This document shows, in pieces, positions 22,161-33,644 of a DNA stretch of 64,000 nt. Positions within the stretch are counted from its first letter, which is position 1; each line of letters begins with the position of its first letter. The position numbers and the translations under genes were made by a program. This DNA is from Adiantum capillus-veneris (taxonomy: Eukaryota > Streptophyta > Polypodiopsida > Polypodiales > Pteridaceae), in contig CM043969.1 of the NCBI GenBank assembly GCA_014529385.2, positions 12,482,648-12,546,647 on the forward strand. Direction: 5' to 3'. A model generated the notes under the pieces. That model was not told the DNA's origin. It saw nothing but the letters and a program-made list of their open reading frames with translations, and did not search any database.

Positions 22161-22391
22161 ATTAAACGAGAGAGATGTAATGCAAAATAGAGTTTTGGAT
22201 TATTCATTCATGAAATGAGCTTTAAGTTTCTCTATAGCCTTGCACCACCACCTCTTTTCTCCTTGACTCACACTCTAGTGACTCTAGGACAAAGCTTACA
22301 CCTTACAATCCTCCCCTTGAGGTTTGGACTAGGACAATACAATGAAGGTTCTTTATTAACTAAGGATGACACACGGTATCCACTAAGGATT
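22161..22391. repeat. Left arm of inverted repeat inside the TRIM-like element
   Basis: This arm is the reverse complement of about 22958-23203, which spans the end of the interior, the polypurine tract and the first ~160 bp of the second LTR. The arms are about 230-245 bp with a spacer of about 570 bp. Confidence 0.8.
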
Positions 22392-22957
22392 TCAATACAA
22401 GGGGAGTCCTCCCCTTGAACGTTGGGCTACATGCATGTGCTTGAGGCAAGTGAGTGAGAATGTGCTCATGTACGGAGTTCCAGACACTGGTCTTGGAGAG
22501 TCTCCAAGTGCAAAGACCGCTCCAAGGCACCATGGAGAAATTCAAAGGTTCACTTTCAGGGAAGGGACAAACCGGAAACAACAACATTAGCATTCACATT
22601 AGTAGTTATTTTACATCAATATTTTTGCATTGCACTTTATTTTCTAATAAATCCTGATTGCACAACAAAAGGGAGAAAGAAGCACTTGCTTGAGGGGAGG
22701 ATACGAAGACAAAGACATGAAGCAGTTGAAGACAAAGCATTGAAGAAGACGAAGGTGCTCTTGGATTAGAGTAAAGCAGACATTTTTCAAGATTTTTCTC
22801 TTGGATAAGAGCGTTGTTTTTTCTCCTGGATTGGAGTATTATGTTGTTTGTCTCCTGGATTGGGGATGTATGTTGTTTGTGCTCATGGATTAGAGTGTTG
22901 TCTTTCTTCATCAAGTTGTAGCCCAAAGTTCAAGTGAAAGATTCCTCTTGTGTTGAC

Positions 22958-23203
22958 ATCCTTAGTGGATACCATGTATCATCCTTAGTGGATAAAGAAC
23001 CTTCATTGTATTGTTCTAGTCCAAACCTCAAGGGGAGGATTGTAAGGTGTGATCTTTGTCCTAGAGTCACTAGAGTGTGACTCAAGGAGAGAAGAGGTGG
23101 ACTTATCCCACATATGGTGGTGCAAGGTTGTAGAGCTACTTAAAGCTCATTTCATGAATGAATAAACCAAAACTCTTTTTTACATTACATCTCTCTCGTT
23201 TAT
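22958..23203. repeat. Right arm of inverted repeat inside the TRIM-like element
   Basis: It pairs with 22161-22391. A transcript through both arms could fold into a long hairpin. Confidence 0.8.
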
Positions 23204-23370
23204 GGTGAGCTTGTGATGGCTCAGTAACAACTCAAGATCGTGTTTATGAGTCCAAGTTAATTGACCTTGGAACCTAATTCGCTTGAGCGATGATGTAGCC
23301 GACAACACTCACTTGTGTATACGATGTTTCTCTTTCATCCAGCCTAGCTAGCACAATCCCATTCCCATCA
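23041..23370 (+). repeat. TRIM-like 3' LTR
   Basis: 330 bp, starting TGTAAGGTGTGATC after the polypurine run and ending CCCATTCCCATCA, followed by AGGTC. Confidence 0.75.
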
Positions 23371-23375
23371 AGGTC

Positions 23376-23879
23376 CATGGCCAACAACATTGACCGGATA
23401 AAAAAGGAGAGTAGATCATTTCAAGGCTGTTTGATAGCCCTAACCAGTTAGTCACCACCGAATGCAGCATCGATCGACGCTTTGCTTTGTGCACAAAACA
23501 ACAACCGGCCGACCGAGTCCCACATGCGGGCATGAATGAAGGCGATCAATTATTCTTGAGACAATTTTTGGGTTTGTAGACCCGTGTTCCCATGTGTAGA
23601 CATGCTCTTCTAAAGATCCTTCATGCTATTGAAAAGAGTTTTTTCTCACCAACTATTGAAAACTCTTAAGACTCATCTCCTTGGTGCTAAATTTTTAGGA
23701 TACCCAAAACCAATTTTTAGAGACGAAAGGACCACAAAGACTTGAGTTTTGAGAGACTTGACCACGAGAAAAAAGGGATAAGTTGCACTAAGCCAAGGTG
23801 GGATTGTCCAAGTCTATCTTGAGAGTATTGAGTGAGCCTTAATCATGACAAGTCATACAACACCATGGTTTTCTACTCA
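23376..23879. other. Unassigned noncoding stretch
   Basis: No gene or element border is clear here. It may include leader or LTR sequence of the gypsy element that follows, but I could not find a primer site or sister LTR. Confidence 0.4.
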
Positions 23880-24309
23880 CCTAGTGGAGAGACATCTATC
23901 AATCCACAAACTCAACGTGAGATTCATCAAAACCAATGAATCCATGAGAGTTCTAACGGATTATGCTCGTGAGGGCTTGTATAGATTCACAAACAGGGAT
24001 CAACATACTCCTATAAGTGTGTAGAACCCTATGCTAGAGAGTTGATGGACCATAAGAAGCTCAATGAATTCATATATATAGATGCCCAAGGTTTTGATGG
24101 TAGATAAGCATGGATATTTTGATCCAATTCACCTACAAAGATATACATACAAGGGTACTCCAATCTCTACCTATTTTCAAACAAAAATGAGGCTAGAGCA
24201 TACATCAAAGAGATTTTCACCAGGATTTTCTCCAAGACAAGAAGAGATAATGAGAGACATCTTTCCAAGAGACCCCAAATTGGTCATCTTGATAGCAGAA
24301 CCATGACAA

Positions 24310-24640
24310 TTGTAGAGGGACAATTGGGTCACACTCTAGAGGAACACCTTGTGCTCACCTGGTGTTCACATTTATAGGGATGTTTCCCTTAGACACTCGA
24401 GCGCATCCTCCTCCTTGGGTGGGTCACCTGATGAGGAGGCTCCTAGATGGTTTCTATGAGTTCTCTTCATGGTATCCAGCACATGGTACATCAATTAGGT
24501 GGACGGTGATGCCTATGCATCACCGTCCACGCATGGCTCTTGCCTGATGATACACGGCCCTTGCCCCCGACTATGTAACATGGCTAATATTTGAATGGGA
24601 TAAAAACCTCCCCTTGTGGGCCTTCTGGTGTGTAAAAAAA
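24310..24640 (+). mobile_element. Short retroposon (SINE-like) inserted in gypsy gag
   Basis: 331 bp flanked by perfect 11-bp duplications AACCATGACAA (24299-24309 and 24641-24651), with a short A run directly before the second copy. Gypsy gag similarity stops and resumes at these borders. Long variable duplications plus a 3' A tail point to target-primed insertion by LINE machinery. I could not identify convincing tRNA-type A and B boxes, so the source of the head is unknown. It contains a perfect 14-bp stem hairpin at 24499-24530. Confidence 0.7.
24499..24530. repeat. Perfect 14-bp hairpin in the retroposon
   Basis: Arms GTGGACGGTGATGC and its exact complement are separated by CTAT. The stem is GC-rich and would be stable as RNA or DNA. 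Confidence 0.85.
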
Positions 24641-24851
24641 AACCATGACAACTGAGACCATCTCAAGTGGCTAAATGTGTCAAGACTAAGTACAATGGGT
24701 CAAGAGATCCATACACTCATGTCTCTCTTCAAACAAGTTTTAAGAGTTGAACAAATTGCAGATTTTCACACACAATACGAAGGATTTGGCTTAACCTTGC
24801 AAGGAATGGCCTTGTTGTGGTTCCAATCACTCAATAGAGATTATTTTTTGT

Positions 24852-25513
24852 AAGGAAAATGGAAAATATAAGGGGTTGTAGGGTATAGAATTCAGAGAGA
24901 AATTCCGTGGGCTTTACACTAGTATCAAAGCTTTTGGAAAGGAGGGGCGTGGATCTTCTGCCTTTTGCTTGATTTGCATGCATACAATCCGTGGACAAGA
25001 GGTTGAGGAAGACTGTGTGCAGAGGGGCTTAGCAAGCAAATATGAAGAAACTCTCAATTGAGTGTGTAGGGACGCCAAGCAAGGGGCGGGGCCACCGTCG
25101 ACCAGCACCAAATGGAGCAACAGTGACCTTCGGGTTTGCACCGGCATGGGGACAAAAGTTTGTCACTGTGCCGACCCCCGACCCGAGCTGAGTTTTGTGG
25201 CAGTCAACCTCTCTCTTGCTCTCTCCAAAGGTGTCTGCAACCTCCCATTGCCTTCTTTTTTAGGTGATTTCAAACAGAGGCGCCCCGTGCCCAAGGCCAC
25301 CCAAGCCACAAATTAAGAACTTTCAATGGCTCCAAAGATTAGAGGAAATATGCAAATTGGCATGTGTTCGGGGTAGTTTTTGAAAGTCACAATTGGCCTA
25401 GTAACACAAGGATTTGACAACATAGAGAATTCAATTAGATTTCAAAGAAAGTTGGCAAAGCATCAAGGTGTTTTTGACAAAGGCTACACCTTTGTTTTTG
25501 GCATAGCATCGAG
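24852..25513. other. Foreign-looking insert in gypsy copy 1, partly GC-rich
   Basis: The gag similarity seen up to about 24840 does not continue here. Bases about 25060-25310 are clearly richer in G and C than the surroundings. A primer-site-like TAGTATCAAAGC at 24920-24931 hints at old LTR-element sequence. An 84-residue open frame at 25062-25316 shows no domain I recognise. Origin is undecided. Confidence 0.4.
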
Positions 25514-26616
25514 GTGTTTTTGACAAAGGCTATGGCCACTTATAGACATGTCTTGAAAACACACATACAAGAGTTTGATTTAGTCTCTTCGGCTGAAACT
25601 AAGCTTCCATCCTGGTTAAACAAAGATACTCCTATTTGGATATGTGGAGCTTCAAAAAATGGGAGTTTAAAACGAGAAGAATGTATCCTAGAAAGGGACT
25701 ACACAGATGAAGCCTACGTACCTGAAACCTTTCCAGAGCATTTTTTTGAGCCATTCGAGTGGACTCAAATTTAAGCGACAACGGATGTATGTGTGAATAT
25801 GTCTATGCCTACTCAATTTTGCAATGAGGATGACTACAACATAATTCTCATCCAAATGATTTCAATCCTCAGCATTGAAGACGAAGATGAGGAACCCAAG
25901 GACTTAATGAAAGATCAATAAGTCTTTCCAGACCTCTACTATGATGCAACAGATGAGTTGGATGAACACTCAGCTACCTCAGAAGGTTCGAGGTGTAAAA
26001 AAAGAACATATTAGAGCTAAGCTACTCTTGAAAGGAGGGGAGGAAAACTTTTTTGACTTTCCCAACCAGAAATCAAGAAGACAAAAATGGTATAGATGAA
26101 AAATAGACACCAGAAACGTGAAAACACGACCTATGCCATCAGTCTCCAGTAGAGCACAATTCCTGATGCAGATAGAGGCAAATGATTGTGTCAAGGACAA
26201 AATCAATGGAAGATATCCTTCAAACAAAAATTCAGAAATATCTAAAACATCGAGAAAATCAATGAAGGATACTCAACAAACCCACAGGATAAGAAACCAC
26301 TCATGACCCGAGTCGAGCAGAAAAAGAAATATCAAGAGTTGAAAAAAGCTCTAAAGGAGATATATACGACTGAAATGGAAACACATAAGAGGATGGTAAG
26401 GATGTAATGAGTGTTCCATCCCATTACTAAAAGTGTACTCTCCAAGATTGAAAAATCATAGTCGAACGATCTGTTAGGGAACTACGGAAATAGGGTGAGT
26501 CCTACGAAGGGCCTGAAAACGCTAAAAAGATAGACCTGGCTGAACCAGGCGAAGAGCCTAGACCTACTTACATTGCAAATGACCTAACAGAAGAAGAAGA
26601 AGAGCTCTTACTGAAC

Positions 26617-29431
26617 TTGCTAAAAGAATACCGAGATATCTTCGCTTGTTCTTACAAGGATCTCAAGGGTGTTGATCCAAAAATCTGTCAACATACCATA
26701 CCCATGATAGAGGATGCGAAACCAAGTAGACAAAGACCATACACGTACAATGAAACATTTCCCAAGAAGATAAAAGAAGAGATTGAAAAACTAAAGGAAG
26801 CTGAATTCATTTACGAAATTGAACACACAGATTAAGTGTCTCCAATTGTGGTAGTACCCAACAAGAATGAAAAATTATGAGTGTGTGTCAATCTCAAAAA
26901 AGTGAATGCAGCTACCATTAGAGACAACTTTCCTCTTCCAATCACTGAGCATATTTTAGAACGAGTTGCAAGAAAAGAAGCTTATAGCTTCTTAGATGGC
27001 TTTTTGGGATACAATCAACTTTTGGTTGACCCAAAAGATGAGCATAAAACTGCTTTTGCAACAGATGGGGTATTTTTGCCTATTGGGTTATGCTGTTTGG
27101 GTTAAATAATGCTCTTGGCACATTTCAAAGATTGATAAGCCATGATTTTAAAGAATATATTAGGAAATTCTTGGAAGTATCTATGGATGATCTATGCGTA
27201 CATTCATCAATTTGAGCCGATCATTTTGAACACCTCAAAAAGATATTCGAAAAATGTGGACTTTACAAATTTGCGTAAATCCTGAAAAGTGCACATTCAT
27301 AGGTAGACAAGGAAAAATTCTTGGACATATAGTGTCTAAAAATGGCATAGCTATTGATATTGAAAAACTTCATGTCATTGCTGATTTGCCTAGACCAACA
27401 ACAGTCAAGGAGGTTCAAGCCTTCATGGGACATTGTGGCTATTACAGACGGTTCATTTACATGTACGCTATAATTGCAAAACCCATGTATAGCTTGATTA
27501 CACACTTTGAATGGACCAAGGCATGTGAAGAATCCTTCATGAAGCTTAAACAATCTCTTACCTCAGGTCCAATATTGAAAGCACCAGATTGGGATAAGAT
27601 ATTCCATATACATGTAGATGCTTCCAATTTTTCCATTGGTTGTATACTAGCTCAACCAGGAGAGATGAAAATTGACTTTCCTATTTCTTATGCTAGCCGA
27701 CAATTGAACATGGCTGAAAAGAATTACACTACCACTGAAAGGGAAGGACTAGGAATGATCTATGCCATTAAAAAGTCTAGACATTACCTATTAGCCAACA
27801 AGTTTGTGTTCTTTGTGGACCACCAAGCTTTGTTGTACTTAGTCAACAAGCCATGCAGCACAGGAAGAATAGTGAGATGATTTATCATTCTTTTGGAATT
27901 TGATTTCACTGTGGTTGTAAAAAAGGGCACTACACATCAAAGAGTAGATCATTTGTCAAGGATTGTTTCAAGATAATCACCTAAAGGGGTAGACAATGAT
28001 TTACCAGATGCCTATTTGTTCTCCATGGAAATGATACCTTGATGGTAAAAAAAAATGGTATCATTGATGACAATAGCTCAAGTGGATTCACAAATACCAC
28101 TTTCTATTACGATTGGATTGATTGAGCAATTGGCTATGTATCAATTACTAGCTGGTAGGCTATACAAAAGAAATCGAGATGGAATATTGCTCTTATGCAT
28201 TAATCCTGAAGAGAAAAACTAGTACCTAAGTCAAGCACATGTTACCATAGTAGGACTTCACTTTGCGAAAGACCAAACTATGCAACAAATTTTGAGACTT
28301 CAAGTATTTTGGTCTACTATGAGGAGTGATGTTCGCTCATTTGTAAAGAATTGTCCTCAATGTCAAAAACAAACACCCATATCTCATGTCACATTGTTCC
28401 AAATGTCGCATGTTCCTAAGTGGAGTAGCTACCTAGTTATTTACTTATCAAGCTGAACATTTCCCGAGTATATGAGTAAACGTCGTGAAAGAGCAATTGA
28501 AAATGAAGCAAGAGACTATGATCTTATTGGAAACCAATTGTATCGGAGAGTTAAGGATCAACATTTGCATCTATATGAAAATGAAGATGAGTATATACCG
28601 ATTATAGAACAAGCACATGCGGGATTAGCTGGAGGTCACTTTTCTAGTGAGACCACCGCAACAACAATCTTGATGGCAGGCATATGGTGGCCAATACTTT
28701 TTGCAGATGCTAAAGAATATGTTCGAAGGTGTGATTCTTGTCAACAATAAAAAATGCCAACACATGTAGATAGCATGCCCTTAAGACCAATGATGGGGGA
28801 TAGAGCTTTTGCAAAATGGGGTATAGATTTTGTTGGGCTGATACAGCCACCTGCTTATAGAGCCCAAGCTCAATATATTATTGTAGCTACGGACTATTTG
28901 ACCAAGTGGGCCGAGGCTAAAGCAACTCAAAAGAATGATGCCAGAACCACTACTGCATTCTTATATGAGTATGTGTTCATGAGATATGGACTGCCAATAG
29001 AAATTGTCTGTGATTGGGAAACTCATTTCCTCAATGAGGTAATCGAGTATTTGCTTAATGAGTTTATGGTCATCCATAACAAATCAGCTCCCTATCACCT
29101 GCAAGCAAACGGACAAGCTAAGCATACAAACAAAACTCTTAGCTCGGTATTGACTAAAGTGGCGAGTTTAGGAAGGACAGACTGGGAAATAAATCTCCAT
29201 GCTGCTCTATGGACTTATCGAGTTTCATTCAAAACAGATTTAAATGTTACACCCTTTAACCTTGTTTATGGTCTTGATGCCATACTGCCAATAGAATTTC
29301 TATTGCCGACACTAAGGGTAGCAAAGCATCTTGAGTGGGCTGGACATGAATTGTCAGAAAGACTTGAAGATTTGGAAAAGCTAGATGAGAAAAGGCTAAC
29401 TGCTGTAGCTCACATCTATGCACAAAAGTGA
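26617..29431 (+). pseudogene. RT, RNase H and integrase of gypsy family G, copy 1
   Basis: RT begins with QHTIPMIEDAKPSRQRPYTYNE and has VNLKKVNAATIRD. RNase H reads FHIHVDASNFSIGCILAQ and TTTEREGLGMIYAIKKSRHYLL. Integrase shows the zinc site (HAGLAGGHFSSETT, RRCDSCQQ) and core motifs (KWGIDFVGL, LTKWAEAKA, DLNVTPFNLVYGLDAILPIE). There is no archaeal RNase H and no chromodomain, so this is a non-chromovirus gypsy without the Tat mark. Fossil region. Confidence 0.8.
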
Positions 29432-29878
29432 AAACAAAAACAGTTTTTTGGTTCCCACTTAATCACAAAAATCTTCAAGATTAAAAGGGACCTAGTTTTA
29501 GTCTATTCCCTTAAGCAACACATTCCCAAGTTTAAGAAAAAGGAAAACGGACCATTTATCATTTAAGATGTATCTCCGAGTGGAGCAGCTAAATTGTACA
29601 CCCTAGATGGTGAGACAATGGCTAATTGAATTAGTAGATGCCGTTTAAAGAAATACAATCTGCCACTAACCAATGAATTGCTAGAAAGGATGCATGCAGC
29701 CAAGCAAAAGAGGATTAAACGACAACAGGTTATTGCACAAGAGGAAGCACGGCTTTGGGTACTCAAATGGAAACCTTCTCTCAAGAATCAACAGATACCG
29801 ATTCCCATCAACACTCTGGAAATAGATGACCGACAATGGGAATTGCCAAAAGATGCCATATCAACAGATGAATAATGG

Positions 29879-30292
29879 TTAGACGGAATGGACCTTCGCA
29901 TCAAAGTACAGTTCAACAATCATAGCACAAATGCTTTGGTCGACACAGGAGCTAGAGTAAATGCAGTCAGTTATTTTACGTACAAGAAAGCAACCAGTCA
30001 AGCATTGACGGCAGGAATAGCGACTATCAAATGATGCAACAAGAACCCAACACCAACATTGGGAGTAGTCAACTTGAACATGATAGTACATGGATGTTCA
30101 TGTCCTCCTCAGTTTGTATGCTTACTAGACGAACACATGAATGAGACGATGATTATTGGAATTCGTTGGATGCGAACATACAAGGTAGTACCAGATTGGG
30201 ATACGAATCAGCTCAAGCTATCACCAAAAGACAAACAACTCATTGTTCCAATTGCACCGAGCAAGGAGGAATGGAAAGGCAAACAACAATAG
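29879..30292 (+). pseudogene. Second retropepsin-like domain, family G copy 1
   Basis: Directly after the integrase and its charged linker, the sequence reads FNNHSTNALVDTGARVNA, with an Asp-Thr-Gly-Ala catalytic-type motif at 29942-29953, and later IIGIRWMRTYKVVPDWD, matching the hydrophobic-Gly motif near the end of the retropepsin fold. Gypsy proteases normally lie before RT, so this position is unusual. The same arrangement is seen at 55036-55602. Fossil copy. Confidence 0.7.
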
Positions 30293-30349
30293 AGCAAACC
30301 ACGAAGTAATCAATCTTCTCCATCCTCTCAACAACTAAATGCTACAAGT

Positions 30350-30570
30350 ACCATGCAAGGAGTCAGGCAAATTTGGGTACCAAAAGCACAGCTTAAAGAC
30401 AAGCCGATTAAAATTTGAGTGCCCAAGACATGACCTACAAAACAAAAGAGGGTTCCAAGGGTAAAGACATAGAAACGAGCATCTCCAAGCAAGGAACCTA
30501 ATATGAAATGGGTTTTGAAGAAAAAGGAACACTTATCTTCTCCACAATCCGTTCCGCTCGACAACAATCA
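30350..30570 (+). pseudogene. W-x-P-K repeat tail, family G copy 1
   Basis: After the second protease the frame carries basic units such as RQIWVPKAQLKDK and MKWVLKKKEHL. The same style of repeat follows the second protease in the element at 51780-64000. Function unknown; the basic, tryptophan-containing units could bind nucleic acid. Confidence 0.5.
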
Positions 30571-30659
30571 AAGTGCTAGCAACAACAGCTCAAGCAACCA
30601 ACGTGCCGAAGTATCTTGATGGTACAATCAAACAGAGAGCACACAAGCTACAAGGTTTG

Positions 30660-30893
30660 CTCTTTGGAAGACATCAACAACAAACCTTAAGTTAATTACT
30701 CAAGACCCACCTCTTGCACAGGATATTGGTTTAAACTGCATTGATCTTCAAAGCATGGTAGAGACAAACACTAATTACTCTTTGGAAGACATCAACAGCA
30801 AACCTTAAGTTAATTACTCAAGACCCACCTCTTGCTCAGGATATTGGTTTAAACTGCATTGATCTTCAAAGCATGGTAGCGCCAAACACGGCT
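30660..30893. repeat. 118-bp tandem duplication
   Basis: Two copies at 30660-30777 and 30778-30893 start CTCTTTGGAAGACATCAACA and differ at only a few positions. They lie in the untranslated tail of gypsy copy 1. Confidence 0.9.
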
Positions 30894-30962
30894 ATGCATA
30901 GACACGATTGTTCAACCTATGCACACAGTCGTCCCGGAGTACGCCATCTAGGAGGGGTGGAA

Positions 30963-31034
30963 GGGCACTAAGTACTAAGTAATTAAGGGCACTAAGTACT
31001 AAGTAATTAAGGGCACTAAGTACTATGTAATTAA
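30963..31034. repeat. 24-bp tandem repeat, three copies
   Basis: The unit starts GGGCACTAAGTACTAAGTAA; the third copy has one base different. It lies just after the purine run, at the probable start of the LTR. Confidence 0.9.
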
Positions 31035-31960
31035 GGGCAATGTTTGAAGAGGGAAGAAAAAGTTCGATGTTAACGTGTGATTTTTTTCAAAATTACCTAA
31101 TAATGTCCTTATAATTCATCACAAGGAAAAATTCGTTGATAATATCTTCCCGATGAGTGTAAATAATGTATGTAATATCAAAAAATCATCAAAAAATAGT
31201 CCTTTTTGGTTATTTTTCATCATTTTTATTGATAATGAGACATAAAAATAGAAAAATCCAAAAAAAAGTTTTGTTTTTCAATGGATTTTCTTAATTATTG
31301 GATTGATTTTCTTAATTATTGGATTTTTATTTTACTTTTTTAGAGCATTTTGTTATTTTCTTTGATAAACAAGTCAAAAATCAATAATAAATAGCAAGAA
31401 AGCTCAGATGGAAAAACGGAAGACGCAATGGTGATAAAAAAGACAAGGTGGACAAGCGCAAAAATTTTCAATGAAATCAGAAGATGGAAGCGGGAAGCCT
31501 AAATTAGGCAACCATGCCTACTTTTGCAAAATTTTTGCAGAATAAGCTACAGGAATCTGATTAAGGAAATTTTTGAGTCTGACATAGATTTCACGGCCTA
31601 GTAGGGCTAATGGGGGAATCTGGGGAAAATTGGTGTGGTAAGTCCGGGTATAGATATCCAAGGTAGGCTAAAACCACCTCATTTCCACTTGCGGCCTTTG
31701 CAGAGAGAGCTTTCGACCTCTTTCACGCGTCTTTTCCGGAGTCTACAGTTGCCCGTTTTCAGTGCCATCTCACACAAGACATGAGGGGTAAGTTCTTTAC
31801 TCGTCAATGATCCATTTTGTACGGCTAGTAGCTAGTCTAAACCCCTAGAAAAAACCCTAGAAATCGAGCACTGCACGAAGACCTACAACCAAAAACTGAC
31901 CATAGGAGCCTGTCTGCTCGACCAAATCAGATGGGATTTGAACTGCAGCATGCCCTAACA
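30975..31960 (+). other. Probable LTR sequence of gypsy copy 1, noncoding
   Basis: AT-rich U3-like sequence (31080-31390) is followed by a more mixed region with CTAGAAAAAACCCTAG-like leader sequence. No gene is seen. A sister LTR was not found, so borders are guesses from the purine run GGAGGGGTGGAAGGG at 30952-30966 and from where coding similarity resumes. Confidence 0.4.
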
Positions 31961-33235
31961 TAATAGAACCATTGTGGCCGATTATTCCCATCGACAAAAA
32001 TCAATCAACTCATCAACCAGAAACACCGAAAACGGTTGTTTGGAAAGTATGGATAAAGAAAACCGTCATGCAGAACAAACAGAGACAGATATGGCTACCC
32101 AAGGCACAACTCCGGACAAAAGAAACATCATATCAAAGACCTTCAGGAGCTAATCCAGAGTGGAAATGGCAACCAAAGCTGGAGACAACCAAAAATTCAG
32201 CGAACAAAGATCGAACGGAGATCAAAAAGTCAATCCAGGAATCCTGAACTAACAAAATGGCAATGGAAACCTAAGAAAATTCAGGAACCTACATCAAAAT
32301 CGGCAAATATGGAAAAAACTGAATACAAATGGGTTCCAAAAATAGTTGCCATAAAAAAACCAACAATCAAGGAGAGAGCAATTGAACTGCAAGCTCTTCT
32401 GTTCCATAAACAGCTAGCCTTGCCATCCAAAGCCACTTAATATTACATTTAGTCCCCGCATCTTGCACAACACTTTGTTTCCCAATGCATTGTCTCAAAC
32501 ATGAGAATAGGGCTACATTACACGGTCGTGCATAGACACAAATTTCAAAACCCATGCACATGCACACAACCTTCATCCGGGACTACTCAGTTTAGGAAGG
32601 GAGGAGTAACTGCTGAATCTAGCAGCAGTCAGGACCATTAAGGGGTCCAACGTGTCTATATGTACATAATGCGTGTGTTTGTTGTTTTTTTCCATTTTCT
32701 AGAGTTCAATTTCGAACAAATTTGATCAAAATCTGACATTTTTAACGTTTTCATCATCTAACGAGCATAATAATGAGCTGTAATGACAAAATCTGGAGCA
32801 TGATGTGCTTCTAGTGAAATATATTCTTAGGGTTGAGTATAATAATTTCTAGCTAATTTTCGCTAGTTTATAAGTATTTTCAATTTATTTTGTTTGATGT
32901 AATCTTCCCAAAATTAAAAAACATCGCCCATAGTGTCGGAATCAAGTTCTAGAAGCAAATGCCGAAGTATCATGATAGGGTTATCAAGCATGGAAGATAT
33001 GAAGCTAATCTGAAGATGTCGAATTTCAGCCTTAATGATCATGACCACATTTCGCCAGAATCGCATCAAATGGTCATACGACGCCAGAATGATAAACGGT
33101 TTGACCCACAGATGGTATGCAGATTATATCGGGATCAAAGGTAATGAAAATAACACCTATGTCACGAAAACCTCAGGAAGATATGGGTCAGGTGGGCCAA
33201 ATTCTAGCTCATTGTTCATTTTCACATTTTGAGAG
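31960..33235 (+). mobile_element. Second gypsy family G tail fragment with LTR start
   Basis: From about 31972 the W-x-P-K repeat tail appears again (QIWLPKAQLRTKE, WKWQPKLE, EYKWVPKIVAI to about 32360). The stretch around 32490-32610 resembles 30890-30965 (both have a 'gcatagacac' block, a 'tgcacaca' block and a terminal purine run, here AGGAAGGGAGGAG). AT-rich U3-like sequence follows to about 33235, where opposite-strand gypsy sequence starts. This is a separate, truncated copy of the same kind of 3' end. Confidence 0.6.
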
Positions 33236-33644
33236 AGAAGAAGAGATCTGTTTTGGCAAATGGAGTCATGTACGTGTTAGAGTTGTGTGTGTACATCAGC
33301 ACATGTTCTGACCATTCGGTAACTGCCTCCTCCTGTTCTTGAGCTTTTGTCTCATTTGCTTTGTTCTTGCGCTCCTTCACAGCGTGGATTTTGGCAAGCA
33401 TCTCTGAGGTTAGTGGTAGGTTGTACTTCTTTAATCTGCAGCCACTAATCCAATTAGGCATCTCCTCTCCCTCTAATGTCGCAAGCTTAATGGCACCGCT
33501 AGATGATATGTCATGAATCACATAGGGTCCATTGCCTCACTTTTTGAGTTTCCGAGAATGTTGTTTCAGGGTATACATTAAGACGTAATCCCCCGTAGAA
33601 AATTCCTTGCTGATAACATGTTGGTCAAAGAATGATTTCATGTT

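Larger units (their letters stand above)
21802..23370 (+). mobile_element. Small noncoding LTR element (TRIM-like)
   Basis: LTRs at 21802-22041 and 23041-23370 are direct copies ending CCCATTCCCATCA. A primer site TGGTATTAGAGC (initiator-Met type) stands two bases inside the first LTR, and a polypurine run AAGGGGAGGA precedes the second. Flanks are GGGTC and AGGTC, a five-base duplication with one mismatch. The ~1 kb interior has no coding potential. Size and parts fit terminal-repeat retrotransposons in miniature. The interior also carries an inverted copy of the second LTR's start and its upstream sequence. The second LTR is longer, with an extra segment near its end. Confidence 0.75.
23880..31950 (+). 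mobile_element. Decayed Ty3/gypsy element with extra 3' protease domain (family G, copy 1)
   Basis: Parts in order: gag remnants (about 24080-24850, interrupted by a retroposon at 24310-24640), a protease-proximal region (about 25514-25774, ending FPEHFFEPFEWTQI), RT (about 26617-27250), RNase H (27254-27960), integrase (28472-29431), a charged linker, a second retropepsin-like domain (29879-30292), a W-x-P-K repeat tail, a purine run near 30950 and probable LTR sequence to about 31950. It belongs to the same family as 33236-41940; the integrase cores are alike at roughly three residues in four. It is heavily broken, with more than ten breaks. The 5' LTR was not found. Confidence 0.75.

Noticed and set aside
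24920-24931. Primer-site-like TAGTATCAAAGC
   Set aside because: It resembles the initiator-Met site with two differences, but no LTR pair or purine tract could be tied to it, so no separate element is called.
25062-25316. 84-residue open frame in the GC-richer patch
   Set aside because: No recognisable domain and no support from neighbours; frames of this length are common by chance in GC-rich DNA.
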